64,000 nucleotides of DNA from the NCBI RefSeq assembly GCF_019236175.1, contig NZ_JAFAJM010000006.1, positions 124,001 to 188,000 of the forward strand, read 5' to 3'. The position numbers were made by a program, and so were the translations under genes. The first letter of the stretch is position 1. The number at the start of each line of letters is the position of its first letter. This document shows positions 41,189 to 50,723 of this stretch, in pieces. Below the pieces are notes generated by a model. That model had not been told where the DNA came from, ran no database searches, and saw nothing but the letters and a program-made list of their open reading frames with translations. The stretch comes from Chryseobacterium sp. Lineage in GTDB: Bacteria; Bacteroidota; Bacteroidia; Flavobacteriales; Weeksellaceae.

Positions 41189-41219
41189 GAAAAGCCTCTG
41201 AAAAAATCAAAGGCCTTTT
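41189..41219 (-). terminator. terminator of prfA
   Basis: On the minus strand AAAAGGCCTTTGA pairs with TCAGAGGCTTTT allowing one bulge and one G-U pair, followed by T-rich sequence, just past the prfA stop at 41237. Confidence 0.75.
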
Positions 41220-41236
41220 ATCTATTTTTTTAAACT

Positions 41237-42322
41237 TTAGTAGTTTTCTTCTTCTCCCTTCATTTTTTCTGCATTTTCCGCCATGATTACGGCATCAATC
41301 ATTTCAGAAATATCTCCGTTCATATAAGCATCAAGGTTGTACATCGACTTATTGATTCTGTGGTCGGTAACTCTACCCTGCGGATAATTGTAGGTCTTGA
41401 TTTTTGCAGAACGGTCTCCTGTAGAAACCATTGTTTTTCTTTGAGCGGCAATATCTCCCTGAACTTCCTGCAGTTTGATATCATATAATTTAGCACGGAG
41501 CATCTCCATTGCCAATTCACGGTTTGCCAGCTGAGAACGAGCCTGTTGACAAACAACGACAAGTCCAGAAGGTTTGTGGGTAAGCTGAACTTTAGTTTCA
41601 ACCTTGTTTACGTTCTGACCTCCTGCACCTCCTGAACGCGAAGTCTGCATTTCGATGTCAGCCGGATTGATTTCTACATCCACTTCCTCTGCTTCCGGTA
41701 AAACCGCAATAGTAATTGCAGAAGTGTGAACTCTTCCCTGAGATTCCGTTTCCGGTACACGTTGTACACGGTGAACTCCCGATTCGAATTTCATGATCCC
41801 ATACACTCCTTCTCCTTCCACTTTCATGATCAGTTCTTTGTATCCTTTTGCAGCTTCATTAGAATCGGTCACTTCATGTCTCCATCCTTTTGTCTTGAAA
41901 TACATGGTATACATTCTGTAAATATCTTCTACAAAAATGGCAGCTTCATCACCTCCTGTTCCGGCACGTAATTCAACAATAACGTTTTTATCATCTGCAG
42001 GATCCTTAGGAATCAACAATACTTTAAGGTCTTCTTCCAATCCTGGAATTTTGGACTGAGCTTCCAGCTTTTCTTCTTTAGCTAAGTCTACCAAATCTCT
42101 GTCTGACCCATCAGCGATGATTTCATCAGATTCTTCAATAGCATCCAAAGCTCCTTTATATTGATCGTAAACTTTTACAATTTTTCCCAAATCACTATAT
42201 TCTTTGTTCAAAGAAGAATATCTTTTTTGGTCTGAAATGACATCAGGCTGTATAATAAGGTCTGCAACCTCATTATATCTTTGTTTTATAGCTTCTAATT
42301 TTGGAATTAATGATTTAGACAT
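41237..42322 (-). CDS. prfA: peptide chain release factor 1
   Basis: 361 residues, full RF1 length with all four domains. The codon-recognition tripeptide sits in [19 protein letters not shown] (P-E-T, the P-x-T of RF1), which reads UAA and UAG. The catalytic loop is [15 protein letters not shown] (GGQ). It is the cell's ordinary class-I release factor. The close paralogue PrfH is encoded 9 kb away at 31437. A -7-like TATCTTTG lies at 42342-42349 on the minus strand, 20 bases before the ATG. Confidence 0.97.
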   Translation of the reverse strand: MSKSLIPKLEAIKQRYNEVADLIIQPDVISDQKRYSSLNKEYSDLGKIVKVYDQYKGALDAIEESDEIIADGSDRDLVDLAKEEKLEAQSKIPGLEEDLKVLLIPKDPADDKNVIVELRAGTGGDEAAIFVEDIYRMYTMYFKTKGWRHEVTDSNEAAKGYKELIMKVEGEGVYGIMKFESGVHRVQRVPETESQGRVHTSAITIAVLPEAEEVDVEINPADIEMQTSRSGGAGGQNVNKVETKVQLTHKPSGLVVVCQQARSQLANRELAMEMLRAKLYDIKLQEVQGDIAAQRKTMVSTGDRSAKIKTYNYPQGRVTDHRINKSMYNLDAYMNGDISEMIDAVIMAENAEKMKGEEENY

Positions 42323-42461
42323 TCTGGAATTTTTGTGGGTGCAAAGATAAGCATTATTAATTCAAAATTAAAGTATAAATTTTTGAGCATTAGAGGGAAA
42401 TTAGCAAAATGGGTAATTTATGAATCGGGGCATCCTGCTTTTCACGTTCTCAGCACTCCTC

Positions 42462-43760
42462 CTAAACTTCTTTGGAAAGTCTCCTGTCAATTATATATAA
42501 AATAATTCCTACAGCCACAATTCCCAATCCTATAAAACTTTCTTTAGGATTATGAATCAATGTAAAATAGAGAATATAAATACTGAACAGCAGAAAAACA
42601 GCCGGGAAAATATAAAAGGCATTGGATTTAAATATTCTTCTGTTTTCTTTTTTAAGGAAAAATACGGTAGAAATGGCCAGGCTGGCAAACAGCTGAAGGA
42701 TGAAAGCAGTATAGACAAAAATTTCTTTAAAGCTTCCGGTCAGGATAATAATAGCAGCAATCACAGCATGGGCAAAAATAGCCCTTACCGGAATTCCTTT
42801 TTTGTTTCCTGCTGAAAGAGGTTTCCATAAATAGCTGTCTTTAGCAAAGGCCTGGGTTAATCTGGACCCCACCCACAAATAACCACTGATGGTGGCAATG
42901 AGCTGAAGTGCTATAAAAACGTTTACGACTTTCCCAAAGGCAGGGCCCAGCATATTCACGGCGGCTTCTCCCATTACATCTTCTTTTCCGGCCAGCTGGC
43001 TTACGGGAGCATGTTTCAGCATAATGTAGTTCACCAGAATATAGCTCACTGTCACGAAAACGGTTCCTATAATAAGCGATTTAGGTAAATTTCTCTGTAC
43101 ATTTTTTATTTCTCCGGCAATATAGGACGCTGAATTCCATCCGGTATAAGAATAGGTAACAAAAACCAGAGAAGTAGCAAAAGCGGGTAGCATAATTTCG
43201 TTCTTCCAGCTATCACTGAAATTCAGGCTATTTCCAATTTGTGAGGATCCCGAAAGCCCTACTCCCAAAATAACAAGGACAATAATAAAGGCTATTTTAA
43301 TGAATGTAAAAAAATTATGAAAGCGGCTTGATGTTTTTAGGCTGAATGATAGTGTGGCTGCAACAAAAAACAGGGCTGCAATGGCAAAACCGTTTCCAAA
43401 AGTATAATCAAATGCGGAAAGATATTTCGACATAGCCAGTGCAGCCAGTGCAACGGGTGACGAAAATCCTATAATTAAGGAGATCCAGCTGATCAGGTAA
43501 CCGAATAAAGGATGGTAGGTTTCTTTAAGGTAGATAAAGTCTCCGCCATTGCCTTTAAAATGAGAGCCCAATTCGGCATAGCAAAAGGCACCGAATAATG
43601 CTAAAATTCCTCCTATAGCCCATAATAAAAAAATGCTGTAGGTATTTGTAATATCGGACAACTGGAACCCAAGCGTGGTAAAGATGCCTGTTCCTATCAT
43701 ATTGGAAACAACGATGGCAGCGGCAGTCTTCCAGCCGATCTGATGTGAAGCAGTACTCAT
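42462..43760 (-). CDS. APC family amino acid permease, SAM-riboswitch operon
   Basis: 432 residues with the APC-type layout: signature opening KTAAAIVVSNMIGTGIF in the first helix, then GAFCYAELGSHFKGNGGDFI (helix 2-3 loop typical of the family), about 12 helices in all. It starts only 6 bases after the TonB-dependent receptor gene and shares its SAM riboswitch, so its substrate is most likely methionine or a precursor. Homology alone would leave the substrate open. It is the last gene of the unit, with prfA behind it. Confidence 0.9.
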   Translation of the reverse strand: MSTASHQIGWKTAAAIVVSNMIGTGIFTTLGFQLSDITNTYSIFLLWAIGGILALFGAFCYAELGSHFKGNGGDFIYLKETYHPLFGYLISWISLIIGFSSPVALAALAMSKYLSAFDYTFGNGFAIAALFFVAATLSFSLKTSSRFHNFFTFIKIAFIIVLVILGVGLSGSSQIGNSLNFSDSWKNEIMLPAFATSLVFVTYSYTGWNSASYIAGEIKNVQRNLPKSLIIGTVFVTVSYILVNYIMLKHAPVSQLAGKEDVMGEAAVNMLGPAFGKVVNVFIALQLIATISGYLWVGSRLTQAFAKDSYLWKPLSAGNKKGIPVRAIFAHAVIAAIIILTGSFKEIFVYTAFILQLFASLAISTVFFLKKENRRIFKSNAFYIFPAVFLLFSIYILYFTLIHNPKESFIGLGIVAVGIILYIIDRRLSKEV

Positions 43761-43766
43761 GAATGA

Positions 43767-46211
43767 TTAAAAATTAAAATTAAGTCTCCCAAAAAAGTAG
43801 CTTCCCAATGTTCCCATCTGTACCGGTGCATATTTGAATACTCCGTAATATGAGTTTTCATAGATCTGCAGATCCGGAAAAACATCAAAGACATTGTTTG
43901 CTCCCATGGTAAAATTAATATTTCTGGTGATATCATATCCTACACTGATGTCTGTAACTACCTTTGGTGTAAACTCCTGAACACCCCCAAAAGGATATCC
44001 GTCTCTTATCACTTTACCAAAATAAGTATTTCTCACGAGAAAATTAAATTTTCCGATCCCGTAATTCAATCCGAGTGATGCCTTCGTTTTCGGAGACAGG
44101 GTCTCAATGATATTGATCTGGTCAGGTCCAAAATACTGGTCTCTCGGAGTATTGATATTTTCAGGAAAATGAAAGTCTGTAATTTTTGTTTCCGTATAAT
44201 TTCCGGCAAGACTGACATTAAGATTTCCGCCCCCTAACTTCCAGTCATAGGAAACCACTACATCCACTCCTTTTGTTTCGGTATCGATAGCATTGGCAAA
44301 AAACCTTCCGCTTTCTACCTCATTCCCTTTCCCTACAATAGTAGGATCAGATAATCTCGGATCTGTAATATTGCCCGTAATAACAATTCTGTCTTTTACT
44401 TTAATGATATATCCATCCACTGTAATAAAGAGTCCTTTTGCCGGTTTTAATGTAAATCCTGCACTTCCGTTTACGGATGTTTCCTGTTTTAAGTGATCAA
44501 AACCAAGAACCTGTGCCGCTTTACTGTCATTGCTAAAAATCCCTTTGGTTACAATTTTTGAACCGGTGGTTGAAATATCAGCATAAGAGTTGTTAAAATA
44601 CTGCTGCTGAAGGGAAGGAGCTCTGAAACCTGTTCCCACCGCTGCTCTTACCGCATAATTCTTTATAAACTCGTATCTTACGGCCAGCTTTCCGTTCAGT
44701 GTATTTCCAAAGTCTGAATAGTTTTCATACCTTACTGCGGCATCTATATTCAGTTTTTTATCGAGGTCATAGGAAACATCGGCATACACTGCTGTTGAAT
44801 GCCTGTCTTTCCTCAATGCATTACGCGGAGAAAAACCGATAAAGGATTGCGAGCCTCCCGCTCCGCTCACATTAGAACCCTCTACGGCTATATTTCCGTT
44901 GGTATCATATTGAGTATATGAAGCTTCATCTCCTCCTTTAATCTGGTATTGTTCAAATCTGAATTCTCCCCCGAAAGCGATATTAAACCGGTTTAAGTTT
45001 TTAGAAACATCCAGGTTAACCGTATTTTGCAGGAAACTGTGCGCACCGGCATAAAAGCGGGTAGGTGATTTTGCTCCTAAGGATGCATTATTAGTATTGC
45101 TTACATTATAAGTGAATGTATTGTTTCCAAATGTATTGCTCAGATCAAACAACCAGTTATTCATGTTATATTTTGCACCGACAGCATAAGAGATATCATA
45201 TACCTGAGATCCTAACACTGCCTGAAAACCATTAGGATAAATTGAAGAAACCACATTATATGTTTCACTCGGCAGCCTTCTGAAACCAAATCCTTTTCCC
45301 TCTTTGATACTGAAACCACCAAAAGAATAGAACTTCAACTGATCATTGAGAGGATATTCAGCATTAAAAAACAATTGAGCCTGTTTAATCTGTGCATCGC
45401 CGATCTGGAAATTGAAGTCATCGCGGGTTAATCCCCTTTTTTGGATTTCTGCATCATCTGCAGCTCTTGCAGCTATAGGATCAGGAGCAAATTCATAGGC
45501 AAAATTATCTCCGAAGATATCTAAATTATGATTTTGAGTTCTCGTTGTTTTTCCTCTGTGGCTCAGCTGTAATGAAAGATTGACATAGCCGTCTTTTTTT
45601 CCTAAAGATGTTCCGTAATTAATTCCCGCCTGATAGGTATCTCCGTCATTTCTGCCACTTAGTCCGTAGGTAAGGCTTGCAGTAGCCCCTTCATTCTTCT
45701 TAAGAATAATATTGATTACCCCTGCAATCGCGTCGGAACCATACTGTGCTGCTGCTCCGTCTCTTAATACTTCAATTTTTTCAATAGCAATCACCGGAAT
45801 CGTACTCAGATCTGTTCCTACTGAGCCATTTCCTACCGTGTTCTGATAGTTCACCAAAGAAGTGGTGTGTCTCCTTTTACCGTTCACCAGGACAAGTACC
45901 TGATCCGGCCCCATACCCCTTAAAGTTACAGGATCAATATGTTCTGTTCCGTCTGATGCTGATTGTCTTACGGAATTAAATGACGGGATCACATAGTTTA
46001 GTAAATCCTGAACAGTAATCTGTGGGGAGTTTTTTTGTATTTTATCAATATTGATTACATCTACAGGAACGGGGGTCTCAAGCTTTGTTCTTTTAACATT
46101 CCGGTTTCCTACGATAATGATATCTTCAATCTGTTTTCCTTTTTCTTCCTGTTCCTGGGCTGCAACACGTATAGTTCCAAGCAGTAGTACAGCGATGCCT
46201 AATTTTTTCAT
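43767..46211 (-). CDS. TonB-dependent receptor controlled by a SAM riboswitch
   Basis: 814 residues from ATG 46211 (MKKLGIAVLLLGTIRVAAQ, a signal peptide). The frame to 46268 lies in the leader. Plug domain: QITVQDLLNYVIPSFN, then VTLRGMGPDQVLVLVNGKRR and IEVLRDGAAAQYGSDAIAGV, the classical TonB-dependent plug motifs. A 22-strand barrel follows, ending SYFFGRLNFNF with the C-terminal Phe. There is no extra SusC-type N-domain. It imports a ligand across the outer membrane using TonB/ExbBD. With the riboswitch and the APC permease gene next door, the ligand is inferred to be methionine or a sulfur precursor. Confidence 0.93.
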   Translation of the reverse strand: MKKLGIAVLLLGTIRVAAQEQEEKGKQIEDIIIVGNRNVKRTKLETPVPVDVINIDKIQKNSPQITVQDLLNYVIPSFNSVRQSASDGTEHIDPVTLRGMGPDQVLVLVNGKRRHTTSLVNYQNTVGNGSVGTDLSTIPVIAIEKIEVLRDGAAAQYGSDAIAGVINIILKKNEGATASLTYGLSGRNDGDTYQAGINYGTSLGKKDGYVNLSLQLSHRGKTTRTQNHNLDIFGDNFAYEFAPDPIAARAADDAEIQKRGLTRDDFNFQIGDAQIKQAQLFFNAEYPLNDQLKFYSFGGFSIKEGKGFGFRRLPSETYNVVSSIYPNGFQAVLGSQVYDISYAVGAKYNMNNWLFDLSNTFGNNTFTYNVSNTNNASLGAKSPTRFYAGAHSFLQNTVNLDVSKNLNRFNIAFGGEFRFEQYQIKGGDEASYTQYDTNGNIAVEGSNVSGAGGSQSFIGFSPRNALRKDRHSTAVYADVSYDLDKKLNIDAAVRYENYSDFGNTLNGKLAVRYEFIKNYAVRAAVGTGFRAPSLQQQYFNNSYADISTTGSKIVTKGIFSNDSKAAQVLGFDHLKQETSVNGSAGFTLKPAKGLFITVDGYIIKVKDRIVITGNITDPRLSDPTIVGKGNEVESGRFFANAIDTETKGVDVVVSYDWKLGGGNLNVSLAGNYTETKITDFHFPENINTPRDQYFGPDQINIIETLSPKTKASLGLNYGIGKFNFLVRNTYFGKVIRDGYPFGGVQEFTPKVVTDISVGYDITRNINFTMGANNVFDVFPDLQIYENSYYGVFKYAPVQMGTLGSYFFGRLNFNF

Positions 46212-46308
46212 CTTTTGTTCTTGCAAAATTATTAATACAGTCCGAAGGTTTAATCCCCGGCTCCACAAGACTTCAAGAAATGGAATTCATAATAGAATAT
46301 TGACTTCA

Positions 46309-46410
46309 CTTATCTCCCCCATCGGGTTGGAATTAGCACCTTTACACTTCTGGAATCGTGCAGGTTGCTAAGGTTTCTTTGGGCCAAATCCCTCCACCTT
46401 TCTTGATAAA
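46309..46410 (-). promoter_or_regulatory. SAM-I riboswitch (S-box)
   Basis: The minus strand carries the S-box consensus in order: P1 opening TTTATCAAG, then GGTGGAGGGA, GGCCC, GAAACC, GCAACC, AAGGTGCTAATTCC and the P1 closing GATAAG. P1 pairs CTTATC with GATAAG. This is one of the best-conserved RNA motifs and leaves little doubt. It precedes the TonB receptor gene by 97 bases with no terminator seen in between, so control may act at translation initiation. A 5-codon mini-ORF (ATG 46290) lies in the leader. The expression platform is not identified. Confidence 0.95.
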
Positions 46411-46417
46411 TCTACTG

Positions 46418-46447
46418 CAAAAGTAGACTATTTTTTTTAATATACAA
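46418..46447 (-). promoter_or_regulatory. promoter of the SAM-riboswitch operon
   Basis: On the minus strand TTG (46445-46447) and TACTTTTG (46418-46425), spacer 19 bases, match the Bacteroidota -33/-7 consensus. The predicted start lies near 46412, right at the 5' end of the riboswitch. Confidence 0.7.
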
Positions 46448-46482
46448 AAAAGCAGATCCGTCAGCCGACAGATCTGCTTTTT
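46447..46482 (-). terminator. terminator of the T9SS amylase gene
   Basis: Perfect 12-bp stem AAAAAGCAGATC (46447-46458) / GATCTGCTTTTT (46471-46482) with a loop that itself can pair (TCAG/CTGA-like). It lies 36 bases past the amylase stop and 5' of the riboswitch promoter. Confidence 0.9.
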
Positions 46483-46517
46483 AATTATCTCAATGACATA
46501 TGCTGTTAGATTGTGAT

Positions 46518-49352
46518 TTACTTTACAATCATTTTCTGAATAGCCACACCCGTATCTGACTTCAGATAAACAAGGTAAACTCCGGAAGGATAACCCACCT
46601 TCATTTCAATACTCCCGCTTTCACGGTCTAATTTGAAATTATTGATCCTGTTACCGTTTAGATCATAAATAAAAAGTTCCCCGTTTTTTGCCTTATTAAA
46701 AATGAATTTCACAGAACGGTTTTTTACGGGATTCTCTGCAATTTGCAATGATAATTTATGATCTGCATTCACATCCGATATAGATAAAGTCCCGTTGTAA
46801 TCTCCAAAAATTCTAAATTCCCCGGGTTGCAGCGTGATAGGAGCTGTTGTAGAAGTTACAGACATCACCGTATTGTCCATCAGATTCTGCCATTCTCCCG
46901 GATAAGGAAAGTAAGGGACAACATTCTGAACTGAAGTTCCGTAATTAGCCAGTACTACAATATTTTTTATCCCGTTAACCGTAGTATCATACACGTATAT
47001 TCTCGTGACCAGTCCATTAGGATCATTAGCCAGATTATTGGATTCTATACTGTATGTTTTAGATTTAAAAACCTGATGTGCATTCCTGATACTGATGATT
47101 TTAGCCCATGTATCATAGACTGCTTTTCTATTGGCATCTGCATCATAGCCTAGAATAAAGGCAGTGGGTTTCTCGTCTGTCCTGCATCCGTTACTGATGG
47201 TTCCGTCTGCACATCTGTTGATGCTGAAATCATATCCCAACTCTCCAAACTGCCAGATCATTTTCGGACCCGGAATCGTAAAAAAAGTCGCTCCAAAAGT
47301 TTTCATTCTCTCAAGAGCCGTATTTAGGTTTTTGACATTGTAACTTCCGTTTACAGCTCCATAGGCAAGATTTTTAAATATCAGTCTTTCCTCGTCATGA
47401 CTTTCTCCGTAGCCTACAGCCCGCATACCTGTAAAACCGTGAAGAGTGTGGTTCATTCTGTCATAATTGCTGTTATCTTTATACCCCATCGTGTTCTGAT
47501 TGTACGGATCTGTCTGTTTATTCCAAAGCAATACTCCTTTTCCTTCCGCTAGTCTGTAATTCGCCCACTGTTGTTCTTCCGCATCTGTTCCCAGATGTTC
47601 AAAGATCATATATGAACTCGGATCAATAGCCCATTGTCTGTCGGCATAATGTTTCATAATATCAACTCTGTCCTGTTGATAAGCATTGGTACAGGTCTCA
47701 TCATTCTCAGAGCAACTTTGCGTAAACCCTTTGGTTAAATCCCACCTAAAACCATCGATATGATATTCTGTCAGCCATTGCTGAAGACATCTTTCAACGT
47801 AATATTGAGTTGAAGGGCTGGTGTGGTTAAAATCATTAAATACATTATAGGAATGTTTTGGAGTCTGGTTAAAATAAGGGTTATCAGCTGCTACCTCACC
47901 ATATCCGTCGCCGTCCGGATCTATATTCCAGAGCCTTACCAAAGGTGAACGGCCTGTAGCATGATTCAAAGCAATATCCAGAATAACTGCAATTCCGTTC
48001 TGATGACAGAGGTCAACGAATTCCTTAAATTTTTCGGGCGTCCCGTAAGCTTTATCTAAAGCATAATGAAAAGAGGTATTGTACCCCCAGGAAAGATTTC
48101 CGTCAAATTCCATAATAGGAAGCAGCTCAATGGCATTCATTCCCAGATTTTTTATATAAGTGATCTTATTGATTAAGGACTGCCAGTTTTTCTCCTGAGT
48201 AAAGTCTCTCAATAACAGTTCATAGACGATTAAATTTTCTTTAGCCGGCCTCTGGAAGCTGGTGGTCTGCCAGTTGTAAGGAGTCTGTCCTGTTTTAAAA
48301 AAAGACACTTCAAAGTCCTGCCCTGCAGGAAATATTGGCAAACCGGGGTAAGTGGATGCAGAAATCCACGGATCATCGTAAGAAGACAGGATCTGTGGAG
48401 AATAAGGATCTGCCACTTTTTTCAGATCATTGGTTCTGTATTGAAAAGAGTAAACCTGCTGTGGTGTTAATCCGTTTAATTCGATCCAGTATAAATCAGG
48501 ATTAGCCGTGTCTCTTTTCATTAAATAGCTATCATTTACCGCCCAGTTATTAAAACTGCCGATGACATGGACAAAATTTTTGTGAGGTGCATAGAGAGCG
48601 AGCCCCACTTTTGTCTGGTCTGTGGGATGATAATTGATTCCCTGCCTGATCCAGCCCGGAACAGCTTCGGAGATAACATTTCTGGGCACCTGTAAAATAA
48701 ACGAGGCTTTTTTAGAATTTGCCCCGGAATTTGCGGTCAGTTCCATCGTGGCATCCTCTGAAACCGTGTAAGAATAAGCATAGGACTGCGAAGATATCGA
48801 TGTGGAATGTACTGTAATGCCGTTTGCTTTTAACTGGAATGTAGCATTGACGTTCGTAGTTGCGGTAATATTTATTGAGGCTCCTGCCGGAACAGATGTC
48901 AAACTATTGACTAACGGACTGGTCAGATTTAAATTAAGAACACCTACATTAACAAAAATATCTGGTGATGTCTGATGAGATCCTGTTTTATCTTTCAGCA
49001 GAAACCCAAACCTTCCGATTCCTGTTCTTCCGAAAAAAGAAGTTGGAGTAAACGTAAAAGAATAACTATCTGCGGTTGCATTATAATTAAGTTTATTAAC
49101 ATCATTTGAATCATTCCAGCTTCCATTGGTAGGACAGTCCTGACTATTCTGATGATTTGTATCAAAAGACCATGACCAGATATAAACGGAATGATTGGAA
49201 ACTCCCCATGCCGTTTCATCTATCTGATCTCCGGGAATAGTCAAGGTTATACTATCTGTTTCGTTAAAAGGATCAGGAGTGATGGTATAACTAATCTGCC
49301 CCGAAATGCATATCGCAACCAGCAGAAAAAGGATGGAATAAAGTTTTTTCAT
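46518..49352 (-). CDS. secreted GH13 alpha-amylase family protein with T9SS sorting domain
   Basis: 944 residues. Signal peptide (MKKLYSILFLLVAICISGQ), beta-sandwich N-terminal domains including an isoamylase/CBM48-like part (LYAPHKNFVHVIGSFNNWAV), the GH13 barrel, and a C-terminal T9SS type A sorting domain (FIYDLNGNRINNFKL ... VYLVYLKSDTG, ending KMIVK). Catalytic regions: VILDIALNHATGRS (region I), GFRWDLTKGF (nucleophile Asp), MIFEHLG (acid/base Glu) and GYGESHDEERL (region IV). All catalytic residues are present, so it is predicted to cleave alpha-glucans outside the cell. Four-domain length matches extracellular starch-active enzymes of flavobacteria. Confidence 0.93.
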   Translation of the reverse strand: MKKLYSILFLLVAICISGQISYTITPDPFNETDSITLTIPGDQIDETAWGVSNHSVYIWSWSFDTNHQNSQDCPTNGSWNDSNDVNKLNYNATADSYSFTFTPTSFFGRTGIGRFGFLLKDKTGSHQTSPDIFVNVGVLNLNLTSPLVNSLTSVPAGASINITATTNVNATFQLKANGITVHSTSISSQSYAYSYTVSEDATMELTANSGANSKKASFILQVPRNVISEAVPGWIRQGINYHPTDQTKVGLALYAPHKNFVHVIGSFNNWAVNDSYLMKRDTANPDLYWIELNGLTPQQVYSFQYRTNDLKKVADPYSPQILSSYDDPWISASTYPGLPIFPAGQDFEVSFFKTGQTPYNWQTTSFQRPAKENLIVYELLLRDFTQEKNWQSLINKITYIKNLGMNAIELLPIMEFDGNLSWGYNTSFHYALDKAYGTPEKFKEFVDLCHQNGIAVILDIALNHATGRSPLVRLWNIDPDGDGYGEVAADNPYFNQTPKHSYNVFNDFNHTSPSTQYYVERCLQQWLTEYHIDGFRWDLTKGFTQSCSENDETCTNAYQQDRVDIMKHYADRQWAIDPSSYMIFEHLGTDAEEQQWANYRLAEGKGVLLWNKQTDPYNQNTMGYKDNSNYDRMNHTLHGFTGMRAVGYGESHDEERLIFKNLAYGAVNGSYNVKNLNTALERMKTFGATFFTIPGPKMIWQFGELGYDFSINRCADGTISNGCRTDEKPTAFILGYDADANRKAVYDTWAKIISIRNAHQVFKSKTYSIESNNLANDPNGLVTRIYVYDTTVNGIKNIVVLANYGTSVQNVVPYFPYPGEWQNLMDNTVMSVTSTTAPITLQPGEFRIFGDYNGTLSISDVNADHKLSLQIAENPVKNRSVKFIFNKAKNGELFIYDLNGNRINNFKLDRESGSIEMKVGYPSGVYLVYLKSDTGVAIQKMIVK

Positions 49353-49439
49353 TTCTTAATTTTTATCGAATATAATTATTAATTTTCTTTCACCTGAGGT
49401 ATTTCTTTATATCCCTGTCTAAAAAATTTCATTTCCAAT

Positions 49440-49470
49440 AAAAAAGACCCATGAAAATTTTCATGAGCCT
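49440..49470 (-). terminator. terminator of the FISUMP gene
   Basis: On the minus strand the hairpin AGGCTCATGAAAA / TTTTCATGGGTCT (two G-U pairs, no loop bases left over at full pairing) is followed by TTTTTATTGG. The core CATGAAAATTTTCATG (49450-49465) is a perfect 16-base palindrome. The rest of 49353-49531 shows nothing recognisable. Confidence 0.8.
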
Positions 49471-49531
49471 GCTAATAAAAGTAATTGTAATGAACTATAT
49501 TGTCATCAGCCGATTCTAGAGATAAAACAGT

Positions 49532-50578
49532 TTATTCTTTTATGATTTTCTTAGAAACGGTCTGTCCGGTTTTTAATTTTATTTTCAATATATACAGGCC
49601 TTCGGAAAGATGATTCAGGTCCACCTGATTATTCGAGTAGGGTATATTGATCTGTTGTCCTGCAATATTAGTTATCTGTATACTCTCTATTGAAGTATCT
49701 GCTTTAACGGTAACGATTCCTTTCGTGGGATTAGGATAAATTTCCAGTGCTCCGGTATGTAACCTGATCTCTGAAGTTCCTAATGATGAAACATTTTTGA
49801 TGCAGCGTACTGAAGCACCCTGACCTCTGGATGCCCCCGCAGATGGATTCGACATAATAGTACCTACGTACAGATATTTTCCTCCGAGCGAGCCTGAATC
49901 TGCGCTCCAGAAATACCCTCTAGCCCCAACAAATGTAAATCCTCCATCAGACGCACTTCTATATCCTCCTGCAGGTAATTTCAAATGACTGTTATAGGCA
50001 GTAGCCGGAACTGTAATATTTTCAGCATTCACAATCCCTGCCCAGTCTGTCTGAGAAGGCATTTTCCATTCTGCTCCAATTGCTTTACAGGGATCAACTC
50101 CATTAGTCTTTCCTATATCACTGATGCTTTTTGCCGTCCATTCATCACCTGTACCAATGACAGCCCACCATGCCGGTGACCCTGTAATAAATGAACCGTT
50201 TCCCGCAAGCCCGTCCGGCCTGTTAACAGACGGCGCAGATGCTGTAGATGAATTTCTTAGCTGATGCCCGTCATCCCATCTTCCCCATTGAAAGAGGTCT
50301 CCGAAAGCCGCATCATCTCCCATTGATAAAGCAACCTGAGAGCTGCCTAAATTTTGCTGAAGCCAGATTTTCCCGTCATTTCCTCTCACGGTAGTATAAG
50401 AAACAGAATGCCCCTGATAGGTAAAGCTTACACATCCTATATCTCCGGGAGTATTTCCGGGATCCGTATTGTTACAATTCTGTGATATCCCCTGAGCATA
50501 TAATGAATGAAATGCAATGAGCATCAACATTATTCCCACAGCCTTTCTGCTCATCGCAAAATATAAATTTCCAATCAT
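49532..50578 (-). CDS. secreted FISUMP-domain protein with T9SS sorting domain
   Basis: 348 residues. A signal peptide (SRKAVGIMLMLIAFHSLYAQ; the start could be at 50578 or at the Met of 50554) is followed by a Fibrobacter succinogenes major paralogous (FISUMP) domain: KIWLQQNLGSSQVA, then FQWGRWDDGHQLR, WKMPSQTDWAGIVN, LKLPAGGYRSASDGGF and the closing GASVRCIKN. The C-terminus is a T9SS type A sorting domain (GALEIYPNPTKGIVTVKAD ... KKIIKE). FISUMP proteins are surface-exposed and of unknown role. It stands between the amylase gene and a divergent AraC regulator. Confidence 0.92.
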   Translation of the reverse strand: MIGNLYFAMSRKAVGIMLMLIAFHSLYAQGISQNCNNTDPGNTPGDIGCVSFTYQGHSVSYTTVRGNDGKIWLQQNLGSSQVALSMGDDAAFGDLFQWGRWDDGHQLRNSSTASAPSVNRPDGLAGNGSFITGSPAWWAVIGTGDEWTAKSISDIGKTNGVDPCKAIGAEWKMPSQTDWAGIVNAENITVPATAYNSHLKLPAGGYRSASDGGFTFVGARGYFWSADSGSLGGKYLYVGTIMSNPSAGASRGQGASVRCIKNVSSLGTSEIRLHTGALEIYPNPTKGIVTVKADTSIESIQITNIAGQQINIPYSNNQVDLNHLSEGLYILKIKLKTGQTVSKKIIKE

Positions 50579-50723
50579 AACGAATATTATTTTTAATTAT
50601 TCTAAATTTAATTTAATTTTGCGCAAAAGTACTTGTGTTGATTAATTCTTAGTTATCATTTTCCAACTTTTAGTTATCCAACATCCGGCTTTATATAATT
50701 GTACCGTTGAAAATAATGATTGT

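Noticed and set aside
41237..42322. Programmed frameshift as in prfB
   Set aside because: This is RF1 (P-E-T tripeptide) in one uninterrupted frame; prfB is not in the window.
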